A stretch of 64,000 bases of DNA, from the NCBI GenBank assembly GCA_024404495.1, contig JAKSPT010000010.1:1-64000 (forward strand), in the 5' to 3' direction. Numbering within the stretch: the stretch's first letter is position 1; each line of letters opens with the position of its first letter. The position numbers and the translations under genes were made by a program. The notes beneath the pieces are model-generated. The model made no database searches, had not been told where the DNA came from, and was given only the letters and a program-made list of their open reading frames with translations. This document shows positions 33,024 to 40,834 of this stretch, one piece after another. Origin of the DNA: Lachnospiraceae bacterium (GTDB taxonomy: Bacteria; Bacillota; Clostridia; Oscillospirales; CAG-272).

Positions 33024-34327
33024 ATCTGAAAGCCCTGCAATCCATCCCCTGCGGTCTTTTCGTCCTCACCGTGAACCTTGACGGAAAAGACAACGGCTGT
33101 ATCATCAACACCGTCATGCAGGTCGCTTCCGACCCGCTTCAAATCAGCATCGCGGTCAACAAAGCGAATCACACCTGCGATATGCTGCTCGCTTCCCGCC
33201 GTTTCACCGTCTCTGTCCTCAGCGAAGCGGCTCCCTTCCCGCTCTATCAGCGCTTCGGGTTCCGCTCCGGACGCGATACCGACAAGTTTGCGGACTTTGA
33301 CGCTGTCAGACGCCTCCCGAACGGCACGCTCGCCGTCACCGAAGGCACGAACGCCTTTCTTTCCGCCGACGTGACAGACACCGCCGATCTCGGCAGCCAC
33401 GTGCTCTTCCTCGCGAAGGTCACCGACGCCGACGTGCTTTCCGCCCTTCCCTCCGCCACCTATTCCTACTACCACGCGCACGTCAAACCCGCCGCTCCTT
33501 CCGCGCCCGCCTCGAAAACCGTCTGGCGCTGCGAGATCTGCGGCTACGAATACGAAGGCGAGACCCTTCCCCCGGACTTCGTCTGTCCCCTCTGCAAGCA
33601 TCCGGCGTCCGATTTTGTCAAGGTCGAAGCCGGAACCGAAACCGTTAATCAAAAAATAATGATAAATAAGGAGAATACCACAATGAAAACCTACAAGTGC
33701 AAAGTATGCGGAGAAATCTTTACCGTGAAGGACGGCGAGGAAGCCGTCTGCCCGAGATGCCGTCAGAAGGGCGACAAGCTCGAAGAGATCGCCAACAAGT
33801 ACGCCGGCACGCGGACCGAAAAGAACCTGCAGGCAGCCTTCGCCGGGGAATCCCAGGCGAGAAACAAGTACACCTACTTTGCCTCCGCCGCAAAGAAAGA
33901 GGGCTACGAGCAGATCTCCGCGCTCTTCCTGAAGACCGCCGACAACGAAAAGGAACACGCCAAGCTGTGGTTCAAGGAGCTGAACGGCATCGGTGACACC
34001 GCCGCCAACCTCGCCGCAGCCGCTGACGGTGAAAACTACGAGTGGACCGATATGTACGAGGGCTTTGCAAAGACCGCCGAGGAAGAGGGCTTTGCCGAGC
34101 TCGCCGCGAAATTCCGCGCCGTCGCCGCGATCGAAAAGCACCACGAGGAGAGATACCGCGCGCTGCTGAAGAACGTCGAGATGCAGGAGGTCTTCGCCAA
34201 GAGCGAGGTCAAGGTCTGGGAGTGCCGCAACTGCGGTCACATCATGGTCGGCACCAAGGCTCCCGAGCTCTGCCCCGTCTGCGCGCATCCGCAGTCCTAT
34301 TTCGAGATCAACGCGGAAAACTATTGA
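33020..34327 (+). CDS. Flavoredoxin-rubredoxin (Hrb-like) joined in frame to rubrerythrin
   Basis: A 435-codon open frame. Residues 1-155 form an FMN-binding split-barrel flavin reductase ([22 protein letters not shown]), 168-200 a rubredoxin (C171, C174, C189, C192), an arrangement known as high-molecular-weight rubredoxin, an NADH-linked electron donor to peroxidases. Residues 222-435 are a rubrerythrin (next entry). The join ([14 protein letters not shown]) looks like an untranslated spacer with its own AAGGAG; the neighbouring frame has TAATGATAA there. So this is either one fused electron-transfer chain or two proteins whose stop was lost by an indel or read error. Confidence 0.85.
   Translation: MNLKALQSIPCGLFVLTVNLDGKDNGCIINTVMQVASDPLQISIAVNKANHTCDMLLASRRFTVSVLSEAAPFPLYQRFGFRSGRDTDKFADFDAVRRLPNGTLAVTEGTNAFLSADVTDTADLGSHVLFLAKVTDADVLSALPSATYSYYHAHVKPAAPSAPASKTVWRCEICGYEYEGETLPPDFVCPLCKHPASDFVKVEAGTETVNQKIMINKENTTMKTYKCKVCGEIFTVKDGEEAVCPRCRQKGDKLEEIANKYAGTRTEKNLQAAFAGESQARNKYTYFASAAKKEGYEQISALFLKTADNEKEHAKLWFKELNGIGDTAANLAAAADGENYEWTDMYEGFAKTAEEEGFAELAAKFRAVAAIEKHHEERYRALLKNVEMQEVFAKSEVKVWECRNCGHIMVGTKAPELCPVCAHPQSYFEINAENY
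33683..34327 (+). CDS. Rubrerythrin with N-terminal CxxC zinc/iron ribbon (internal start)
   Basis: Same frame as the preceding entry but with its own ATG at 33683, nine bases after AAGGAG (33668-33673), giving 214 residues. An N-terminal two-CxxC knuckle (CKVCGEIF...CPRC), the di-iron four-helix bundle ([62 protein letters not shown]) and a C-terminal rubredoxin ([20 protein letters not shown]) are all intact. It reduces hydrogen peroxide with electrons from the rubredoxin reductase encoded just upstream. Independent initiation here is likely whatever happens at the join. Confidence 0.85.
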   Translation: MKTYKCKVCGEIFTVKDGEEAVCPRCRQKGDKLEEIANKYAGTRTEKNLQAAFAGESQARNKYTYFASAAKKEGYEQISALFLKTADNEKEHAKLWFKELNGIGDTAANLAAAADGENYEWTDMYEGFAKTAEEEGFAELAAKFRAVAAIEKHHEERYRALLKNVEMQEVFAKSEVKVWECRNCGHIMVGTKAPELCPVCAHPQSYFEINAENY

Positions 34328-34364
34328 TCCGACTGACGTCTGATAATACAATCCGATAAGCAAA

Positions 34365-34417
34365 GACCCGCACTTTTCCGGGACGGCAGAACGTCCCGCC
34401 GGTGCGGGTCCTTTTTC
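34365..34417 (+). terminator. Terminator of the PerR-rubrerythrin operon
   Basis: GACCCGCAC / GTGCGGGTC outer stem with an inner GGGACG/CGTCCC hairpin, followed by CTTTTTCGTTTT. Confidence 0.85.
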
Positions 34418-34477
34418 GTTTTCCGCGCGTCCCGGATCGGACCGGAATCCGCAAAAAGGAAAACGGTCCCGATTTCC

Positions 34478-34506
34478 TTGACACGGGGGCACGGTTATGC
34501 TATAAT
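34478..34506 (+). promoter_or_regulatory. Promoter of the large beta-helix protein
   Basis: TTGACA (34478-34483), 17-bp spacer, TATAAT (34501-34506) preceded by TG and one base. Confidence 0.9.
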
Positions 34507-34559
34507 ATATAAGGAAATTTATACCGTGAAGCGAAACCAAAACCGAAAGGAAAACGACT

Positions 34560-37500
34560 ATGAACACAAAGCGCTTTTTCTCCCTCGTTTTCGTTCTGAC
34601 GCTGATCGTGTCTCTCCTCTGCCCGCTTTCCGCGAGCGCGGCGGACGGGATCACGGTCGACAACTGCGATTCCATCCGATGGGGCGGCACGCACGCCGTG
34701 ACGGTCTTCACCGATGTGAAAACCGAAGGCTCCGGTTCGATCGGCTGGACCGTTCCCGCAGGGGGCGACCAGTTCGTCATGCAGACCGTCTTCGACCCGA
34801 TCGACGCGACGGGAATGACCGTCCTCTCGTTCGATCTCTATCTTTCCGATATCGACGCGATGTACGGCGCGTCGGTCTTCCTTCTGGAAATGACCTCCTC
34901 CGGAAAGTGCGACGTTGAGGAAACGAGCTGGGGTCCCGGCGCGTTCAGCCTCACTCCGGACGGATGGACTCATCTGGAGCTGAATATCGTGGGCGGCGGC
35001 TGCAAGCTGGACCACGTCAACTTCCTCCGTCTCTACGCCCTCGGCATTCAGCACGAGGAGCCGCTCACCGTCCGTCTTGACAACATCCGTCTTCTTCCCG
35101 AAGGCACGCCCGATCCCGAGGAACAGGGGAACGAAGGTCTTATCATCGGCAAAGCAGATCCCTCCTCCGCGATCCCGACCGCCGGGAACACGCCCGGTAA
35201 GACGGTCGATCCCGCCGAAACCGACACGCCCGATACCGACGTTCCGGGCACCGACACGCCCGATACCGGTAAGAAGCTCAGCGTTCCCGGTCTGATCGTC
35301 GCCGCGTTCGGCGTGATCACCGCAGTCATCGGCGCCGTTCTTCTCAAAAACAAGAAGCTGCCCGCGATCATCCTGCTCGTTTCGGGCGTTATCTGCCTGA
35401 TCGTCGGCGCCGTTCTTATGCTCCTGCCCGGCAATCCCGCGGGCGATGATCCCGGTACGAAGCCCGTCACTCCCGACGCTTCCGCGTATTTCACCGAAAT
35501 TCAGAACGGTCACCCCGAGCTTTCCGCCGCCGAGCTTGACGTGGAAGCGGCGCTGACCCGCACGATCGGCTTTGACACGAAAGAGGAATACAAGACCCGC
35601 TTCGTTGCCGGTGCCGCTCCGATCGGCTCGCCCGAAGGGCATCCGAACGTCGTGATGGTCAATCCCGAGGAAAACGCCGGCGCGATCCAGACCTCCTCCG
35701 GTCTTACCGTAACGCCGTTCGGCGAGGTCCGTTCAATGAACATCAAGGAACGCGACTGCACGATCTTTGAGTTCATCCGCAATCAGAACACCAACTGCTT
35801 CTACCTCGACGTCGACAAGGACGTGAAAAAAGCGTGGGCAGGCAAGACCTTTGACCTTCACGCCCTCGTTTACGTCACCGAAAACCTGAAATTCGACGTG
35901 ACCTGGAAGACCGCTTCCGGTGAGGAAAAGACCGAGACCTTCCCCGTTGCGTCCAAACCTACCTGGACCGAAGGCATCCTCGCGCTTGACGCTCCCGCGC
36001 TGAAGGGCGAAACCGAGGGTCACGACTTCCTGTTCACCTGCAAGGGTGCCGAATATACCCGTATCGCCGCGATGTGGATCGAAGAGCACGTTGAGGACAC
36101 CGGCGACAAAAAAGACGACCGTACCGGTCTTCTTGAAGGCAAGTTCGGCGGACGTGCATACGTTCTTGCCGACGCCAACGTCGTGAATTACGGCGCGGTC
36201 GGCGACGGCTACACCGACGACACCGACGCGTTCAAAAAGGCGATCGACGCCGTTTCCAAGCAGGGCGGCGGCACCGTCTTCGTTCCCGCCGGCTTCTGGT
36301 GCATCACCGATCATCTTACCCTACCCTCCCACGTCGGCCTCGTCGGCGAGCTTGATCCCGATAATCTCCGCGCTTCCACCGTCATCTGCGTCTACGCGGA
36401 CAAGGGCTCGTCCTCGGGCGGCTTCTTCGATATGGGAATGCAGTCCGCCGTCAAGGACCTCGCGGTCTGGTATCCCGAGCAGACCTTCGTCAACGGTCAG
36501 CCGATCCCCTATCCCGCGACCTTCCGTCAGTGCGGCTCCGAGGGCGTCACGATCGAGAACGTCGTGATGGTCAACTCCTATATCGGCATTGATTTTGCCA
36601 CCGGCGGCTCGAACAACTCCCTGCAGTACGTCCGCAACGTCCGCGGCACCTGCTTCGTCTACGGCTACGAAAACAACCACAGCTACGACATCGGCAGAAT
36701 CGAAGAACTCGACTTCTCGCCCGAGATCTGGCTGAATTCCACCCTCCCCGGCACCCCGAATCCTGCTCTCCTCCGCACCTATATGCTCCGCCACTCGACC
36801 GGTATGATCCTCGAGCGCATCGACTGGACCTACCTTGCCGACTGCAAGTTCTCCGGTCTGCAGACCGGCGTCCTCTGCCGCCGCACCGATGACGGCGTTT
36901 CCAACGGGCATATGTACAACTTCACGATCACCGACTGCTACTACTGCTTCCGCGCGGAGGCCTGCTCGTGGATGATGATCACGAACTGCGTGATGAAGGC
37001 TTCCGGCAACGAAGGCGCTTCCGCGATCTGTCTGGAAAAGACGAACGGCGGCGACGTTTCGATCGCCGACTGCGCGCTCGTTTCCTCCGGTAAGAACGCG
37101 ATCCTCAATCAGGGCTCCGGCAGGATCTCGGTCACCGACTCCGCGATCACCTCCGTAGGCGGCACCGCCTTCGCGCAGGTCACCACCCATCCGCAGACCT
37201 CGGTCAACAATACGATCTCGGACGGCGGCAACAATCTCCTCTACGATTTCATTGACGTCCCCACGCCGAAGATCACCGCTCCCGATTACGGCAAGACCGT
37301 CGTCACCAAGCCGACCTCCGACAAGTGGATCAACATCACCGCCGAGCCCTACAACGCAAAGAAGGGCAGCGACGTGACCGGGATCCTTCAGAAAGCGATC
37401 GACGACCTGAAGGAGACCGGCGGTACGATTTACTTCCCTGCCGGTGCCTACACCCTGAACGGTCATATCAACGTTTGGGCAGGCATCGAGCTGCGCGGCG

Positions 37501-38480
37501 CCGATTCCTGGGCGCAGAACCAGAACGCGTCCCGCTTCCAGACCACCTTCGGACAGGGCGATCCCGACGGCGAAGCCCTCTTCACTCTCTACGACGGCGC
37601 GGGTCTGCGCGGTCTCGCCGTGATCTACACCGACCAATCCGACACCACCGATCTCCATTCCCATTCCTTCACGGTCCGCGGCGACGGCAAGGGCATCTAC
37701 CTCGTTGACGTCTCCCTCCCGACCTCGTGGAACGGCGTTGACTTTGCCACCAACCGCTGCGACGAGCACTACATCGAATACCTCTGGATGTGCCCGCTCA
37801 ATACCGGCATTCAGGTCGGCGGCGGCTCCGAAAACGGTATCATCCGCGACTGCCACTTTACCCCGAACACCTGGTGCCTCCGCGACGAAAACTACTGGGG
37901 CAACATCTTCCAGACCTGCGTGATGCCGCAGTCCCGCCCCTACGTCGTCGGCGCCTCCAAAAACGAGATCCTCTATCACAACTTCGTCTACGGCGCGTAT
38001 GAGGGTCTTTCCATCACCGACGGCGCACAGAACGTCTTTACCCTCTGCCACGGCGTTGACTCCGGCAACTACTCGATGCGCGTCAAGGGCGACTGCTCGG
38101 TCACGATGGTCGACTCCCAGCTCGTCAACCTCAACGGCAGACAGCACAACTACATCATTACCGACGCTTCCTTCTGCGGCAAGCTCACGATGATCAATAC
38201 CGCCGGTTGGGGCACCACAGCAAACGCTCTCAACCTCGGCGGCACCGGCTCCGTTACGATGAAATCCGGTATCATCATCAACGCCGGTAATCCCTTCTGC
38301 CGCCTCAATCAGGGCTCTCTTACCCTCATCGGCGTCATCAACCAGCAGCGTACCAAGGACTTCATCATCTCCGGCAGAGCGGATTCCCTTACCCTCGAAG
38401 GCGATATCTTCGAGTCCGGTCTCCGCATCGACAACCCCGAGGACGTTCCCGTCTCCGGCTCCGACCTCGATCGGTATTGA
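34560..38480 (+). CDS. Very large surface protein with two pectate-lyase-like beta-helix domains
   Basis: 1306 residues. Residues 1-28 are a Sec signal ending in SASA. About 30-180 is a jelly-roll-like domain (WTVPAGGDQFVMQTVFDP), followed by a T/D/P-rich linker (about 205-240) and two close membrane helices (LIVAAFGVITAVIGAVLL and AIILLVSGVICLIVGAVLML, about 244-300). About 330-520 is a beta-sandwich. Two pectate-lyase-3-type right-handed helices follow, each opening with a D-A/T-xxFxxAIDxxxxxGGTVFVPAG-like motif (about 545 and 935). Both flanks of the membrane hairpin would face outside. Probable glycan-binding or -degrading function; substrate unknown. GAAAGGA precedes the ATG. Confidence 0.88.
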   Translation: MNTKRFFSLVFVLTLIVSLLCPLSASAADGITVDNCDSIRWGGTHAVTVFTDVKTEGSGSIGWTVPAGGDQFVMQTVFDPIDATGMTVLSFDLYLSDIDAMYGASVFLLEMTSSGKCDVEETSWGPGAFSLTPDGWTHLELNIVGGGCKLDHVNFLRLYALGIQHEEPLTVRLDNIRLLPEGTPDPEEQGNEGLIIGKADPSSAIPTAGNTPGKTVDPAETDTPDTDVPGTDTPDTGKKLSVPGLIVAAFGVITAVIGAVLLKNKKLPAIILLVSGVICLIVGAVLMLLPGNPAGDDPGTKPVTPDASAYFTEIQNGHPELSAAELDVEAALTRTIGFDTKEEYKTRFVAGAAPIGSPEGHPNVVMVNPEENAGAIQTSSGLTVTPFGEVRSMNIKERDCTIFEFIRNQNTNCFYLDVDKDVKKAWAGKTFDLHALVYVTENLKFDVTWKTASGEEKTETFPVASKPTWTEGILALDAPALKGETEGHDFLFTCKGAEYTRIAAMWIEEHVEDTGDKKDDRTGLLEGKFGGRAYVLADANVVNYGAVGDGYTDDTDAFKKAIDAVSKQGGGTVFVPAGFWCITDHLTLPSHVGLVGELDPDNLRASTVICVYADKGSSSGGFFDMGMQSAVKDLAVWYPEQTFVNGQPIPYPATFRQCGSEGVTIENVVMVNSYIGIDFATGGSNNSLQYVRNVRGTCFVYGYENNHSYDIGRIEELDFSPEIWLNSTLPGTPNPALLRTYMLRHSTGMILERIDWTYLADCKFSGLQTGVLCRRTDDGVSNGHMYNFTITDCYYCFRAEACSWMMITNCVMKASGNEGASAICLEKTNGGDVSIADCALVSSGKNAILNQGSGRISVTDSAITSVGGTAFAQVTTHPQTSVNNTISDGGNNLLYDFIDVPTPKITAPDYGKTVVTKPTSDKWINITAEPYNAKKGSDVTGILQKAIDDLKETGGTIYFPAGAYTLNGHINVWAGIELRGADSWAQNQNASRFQTTFGQGDPDGEALFTLYDGAGLRGLAVIYTDQSDTTDLHSHSFTVRGDGKGIYLVDVSLPTSWNGVDFATNRCDEHYIEYLWMCPLNTGIQVGGGSENGIIRDCHFTPNTWCLRDENYWGNIFQTCVMPQSRPYVVGASKNEILYHNFVYGAYEGLSITDGAQNVFTLCHGVDSGNYSMRVKGDCSVTMVDSQLVNLNGRQHNYIITDASFCGKLTMINTAGWGTTANALNLGGTGSVTMKSGIIINAGNPFCRLNQGSLTLIGVINQQRTKDFIISGRADSLTLEGDIFESGLRIDNPEDVPVSGSDLDRY

Positions 38481-38492
38481 TGGCGCGGGGAC

Positions 38493-38519
38493 GCGAAGGA
38501 TGCGAAGGATGCGAAGGAT
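38493..38519 (+). repeat. Three tandem copies of a 9-bp unit
   Basis: GCGAAGGAT repeated three times, 12 bp after the stop of the large beta-helix gene and right at the 5' edge of dispersed repeat copy A. Confidence 0.8.
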
Positions 38520-38732
38520 GCGTGTCCTTTCTCGACCGAGAAAGGACCAAAGAGGCATAGGATAAACTGATTATTTGAGTCCTTCGGGCAAAGCATCTCT
38601 TTATACGGGAGAGTTTAACTTTGAGAACTCCCAATCCGATTTGCCCCGCCCGGTGTCTTCGCATTGCGCGCTGCTGCCTCGCTTTATCAAAAGCGCGCCG
38701 TCCTTATCAAGTCGGATCAACAGTAACACAAG
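38514..38732 (+). repeat. Dispersed structured repeat, copy A
   Basis: Non-coding stretch made of: hairpin 1 GTCCTTTCTCG / CGAGAAAGGAC (38524-38547); the fixed word ACCAAAGAGGCATA; hairpin 2 GGGAGAGTT / GAACTCCC (38607-38632); the fixed words GGTGTCTTCGCATTGCGCGC and TGCTGC (38652-38677); and AGTCGGATCAACAGTAAC. It ends at the shared terminator hairpin 38734-38774. Copies B (inverted) and C have the same order of parts with paired changes in the stems. It fills most of the gene-free stretch 38481-38951. Confidence 0.85.
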
Positions 38733-38733
38733 A

Positions 38734-38774
38734 AAATATTCCCGCAGCCGATTCCTTCGGCTGCGGGAATATTT
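38734..38774. terminator. Bidirectional terminator shared by repeat copies A and B
   Basis: 16-bp stem AAATATTCCCGCAGCC / GGCTGCGGGAATATTT with a 9-base loop; T-runs on both strands (GTTTTTG on the plus strand, TTTTCTTGTG on the minus strand). It separates the convergent beta-helix gene and folD. Confidence 0.85.
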
Positions 38775-38998
38775 GTTTTTGATTCGGCTTTTACGATGCT
38801 TTATGAAGGAACTGCGCTTCGGATTTCGTCTGGGCAGCAGCGCGCAATGCGAAGACACCGAAGGAGGCGGACCGTGTCGGGAGATCACCGAAAACGATCT
38901 CTCCCGGGCACGGGAAAGCCACACTCGGAGAATTCAAATATCAATTACCCCTTATGCCTCTTTGGTACTTTCTCGGTCGAGAAAGTACATCGCGTCCT
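38775..38998 (-). repeat. Dispersed structured repeat, copy B (inverted)
   Basis: Reading the minus strand: GACGCGATGTA, hairpin 1 GTACTTTCTCG / CGAGAAAGTAC (38988-38965), ACCAAAGAGGCATAAGGGG, hairpin 2 GGGAGAGATC / GATCTCCC (about 38902-38878), GGTGTCTTCGCATTGCGCGC (38863-38844), AGCCGAATCAAAAAC, then the shared terminator. Its first 47 bases are translated as the last 15 codons and stop of folD. Confidence 0.85.
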
Positions 38999-39815
38999 TC
39001 GCTTTGATGGTGTTGGAGAGGAGCATGGTAATGGTCATGGGACCGACGCCGCCGGGAACGGGCGTAATGAAGGAAGATTTGGGCGCGACGGAGGGGAAAT
39101 CGACGTCGCCGCAGAGTTTGCCGTCGGCGTCGCGGTTCATCCCGACGTCGATCACGACGGCGCCTTCCTTGACCATATCGGCGGTCACGAAGCCGGCTTT
39201 TCCGACGGCGGAAACGAGGATATCCGCCTCGCGGGTCACAGCGGGAAGATCGGCGGTTTTCGAGTGGCAGACGGTCACGGTCGCGTTCGCGGCGAGAAGA
39301 AGGAGTGCCATCGGCTTGCCGACGATATTGGAGCGTCCGATCACGACGGCACGTTTCCCGGCGGGATCGATGCCGGAGCGGCGGATCAGTTCCATAATAC
39401 CGGCGGGCGTGCAGGGGAGGAAGCGGGGATGTCCCTCGGTGATCAGCCCGACGTTATAGGGGTGGAACGCGTCCACGTCCTTTTCGGGCGAGATGCGGAG
39501 GGTCACTTCCCTTTCGTTCAGATGCTTCGGAAGGGGAAGCTGAACGAGGATGCCGTTGATGGCGGGATTGTCGTTCAGCGCGTCGATCAGACCGTTCAGG
39601 TCGGACTGGGAGGTCTCCGCCGGAAGCGTATAGACCTCGGAATAGATGCCGACCTCCTCGCAGGCTTTTTTCTTATTGCGGACGTAGACCGCGGAGGCGG
39701 GGTCATCCCCCACGAGGATCACGGCGAGCCCGGGACGCTTTTCCATCCCGGCGACCTTTTCTTTCAGCTCCGCGCGGATCGCGGCGGAGATTGCTTTTCC
39801 GTCAATGAGATTCAT
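38952..39815 (-). CDS. folD: Methylenetetrahydrofolate dehydrogenase / methenyl-THF cyclohydrolase
   Basis: Bifunctional enzyme interconverting 5,10-methylene-THF, methenyl-THF and 10-formyl-THF (287 residues). Motifs: [14 protein letters not shown] (catalytic lysine), [38 protein letters not shown] and [21 protein letters not shown]. The start at 39815 has AAAGGAG eight bases upstream and overlaps the end of lgt by 14 bp. After the normal end of the family (NTIKA) the last residues [15 protein letters not shown] and the stop codon are encoded by dispersed repeat copy B, so the repeat has replaced the native C-terminus. Confidence 0.95.
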   Translation of the reverse strand: MNLIDGKAISAAIRAELKEKVAGMEKRPGLAVILVGDDPASAVYVRNKKKACEEVGIYSEVYTLPAETSQSDLNGLIDALNDNPAINGILVQLPLPKHLNEREVTLRISPEKDVDAFHPYNVGLITEGHPRFLPCTPAGIMELIRRSGIDPAGKRAVVIGRSNIVGKPMALLLLAANATVTVCHSKTADLPAVTREADILVSAVGKAGFVTADMVKEGAVVIDVGMNRDADGKLCGDVDFPSVAPKSSFITPVPGGVGPMTITMLLSNTIKAKDAMYFLDRESTKEA

Positions 39816-40812
39816 CGTTCGATTCTCCTTTGTCTTCTGATTCGGGAGCGGGATGTTCGGTGACTTCGGAAGCAGAACCGTCAGTTTCGGCAGATTCGGA
39901 AGAAACGGTTTCACCGGAACCCGTTTCAACGGAAACGGCGGTTTCCGCGGCAGCGGCGGGTTTTCTTCTCGAAAGGATCCATTTGAAGAAGAGGATCGCG
40001 AAGCCGGCGATGAAGCAGATAAAGCCGACGAGTTGGGAAATACGGATCGAGCCGACGTAGAGGCTGTCGGTACGGAGCCCCTCAATGAACATTCTGCCGA
40101 AGCCGTACCACGTGATGTACATAACGAAGATCTGTCCGTGGTATTTCTTTTTCGGGTAGAAGAGGTGGATGAGAATAAAGCCGAGCAGATTCCAGAGCGA
40201 TTCGTAGAGGAAGGTGGGATGGTAGCAGGTGGTCACGCCGTATTCGGTGATGCCCATGCGCCACGGCAGGTCGGTGGGAGCGCCGTACGCCTCCGCGTTG
40301 ACGAAATTGCCCCATCTGCCCATGAGCTGACCGATCATCACGCCGGGAGACACGATATCGAGAACCTGCAGAATGTTCTGCTTTTTGATCTTTGAAACGA
40401 TAAAAGCGGTGATCACGCCGCCGATGATGCCGCCGTAGATGGCGAGCCCGCCCTCCCAGATCGCGATACAGTTGCGGAGCGTTTTCACGAAATCCCCCGC
40501 GACGTAATAGGCGTCCCAGCGCATGATGACGTAGTAGGCGCGCGCGCAGAGGATACCGAAGAAGACGCAGTAGATCGCGTAATCGAGAATATCGTCGGGA
40601 ATCGGCGTCTTCTTATCGGAGAGGTCTGAAAATAGCTTTTTTTCGACCTTTGTACGCGAGATCGCGTAAAGGACGGCAAGGATGACGCCGACCATAATGA
40701 TGACGCCGTACCACGCCACCGGACGCCCGAAGAGCGTAAAGGCGACGGTGTGCAGCTTCATTTCCCCGATCCCGAGCCCCGGGAAGGAGACGAGATTGAT
40801 TCTGTCTGCCAT
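39802..40812 (-). CDS. lgt: Prolipoprotein diacylglyceryl transferase
   Basis: Membrane enzyme that attaches diacylglycerol to the lipobox cysteine; it serves the many lipoproteins in this window. The 336 residues contain about seven hydrophobic segments and the Lgt signature [17 protein letters not shown], plus [17 protein letters not shown] and [12 protein letters not shown]. Start at 40812 follows GGAAAGAAG. The C-terminal tail (about 285-336) is an acidic, S/E/T-rich extension ([17 protein letters not shown]) beyond the usual 270-280 residues. It overlaps folD by 14 bp. Confidence 0.95.
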   Translation of the reverse strand: MADRINLVSFPGLGIGEMKLHTVAFTLFGRPVAWYGVIIMVGVILAVLYAISRTKVEKKLFSDLSDKKTPIPDDILDYAIYCVFFGILCARAYYVIMRWDAYYVAGDFVKTLRNCIAIWEGGLAIYGGIIGGVITAFIVSKIKKQNILQVLDIVSPGVMIGQLMGRWGNFVNAEAYGAPTDLPWRMGITEYGVTTCYHPTFLYESLWNLLGFILIHLFYPKKKYHGQIFVMYITWYGFGRMFIEGLRTDSLYVGSIRISQLVGFICFIAGFAILFFKWILSRRKPAAAAETAVSVETGSGETVSSESAETDGSASEVTEHPAPESEDKGESNDESH

Positions 40813-40834
40813 AGTAACTTCTTTCCGGAAAGGC

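Noticed and set aside
36321..38558. 745-codon open frame antisense to the large beta-helix gene
   Set aside because: Shadow frame; it also runs into the non-coding dispersed repeat.
38521..38998. Short open frames within dispersed repeat copies A and B
   Set aside because: They differ in frame and sequence between the copies; conservation is in paired stems, not codons.
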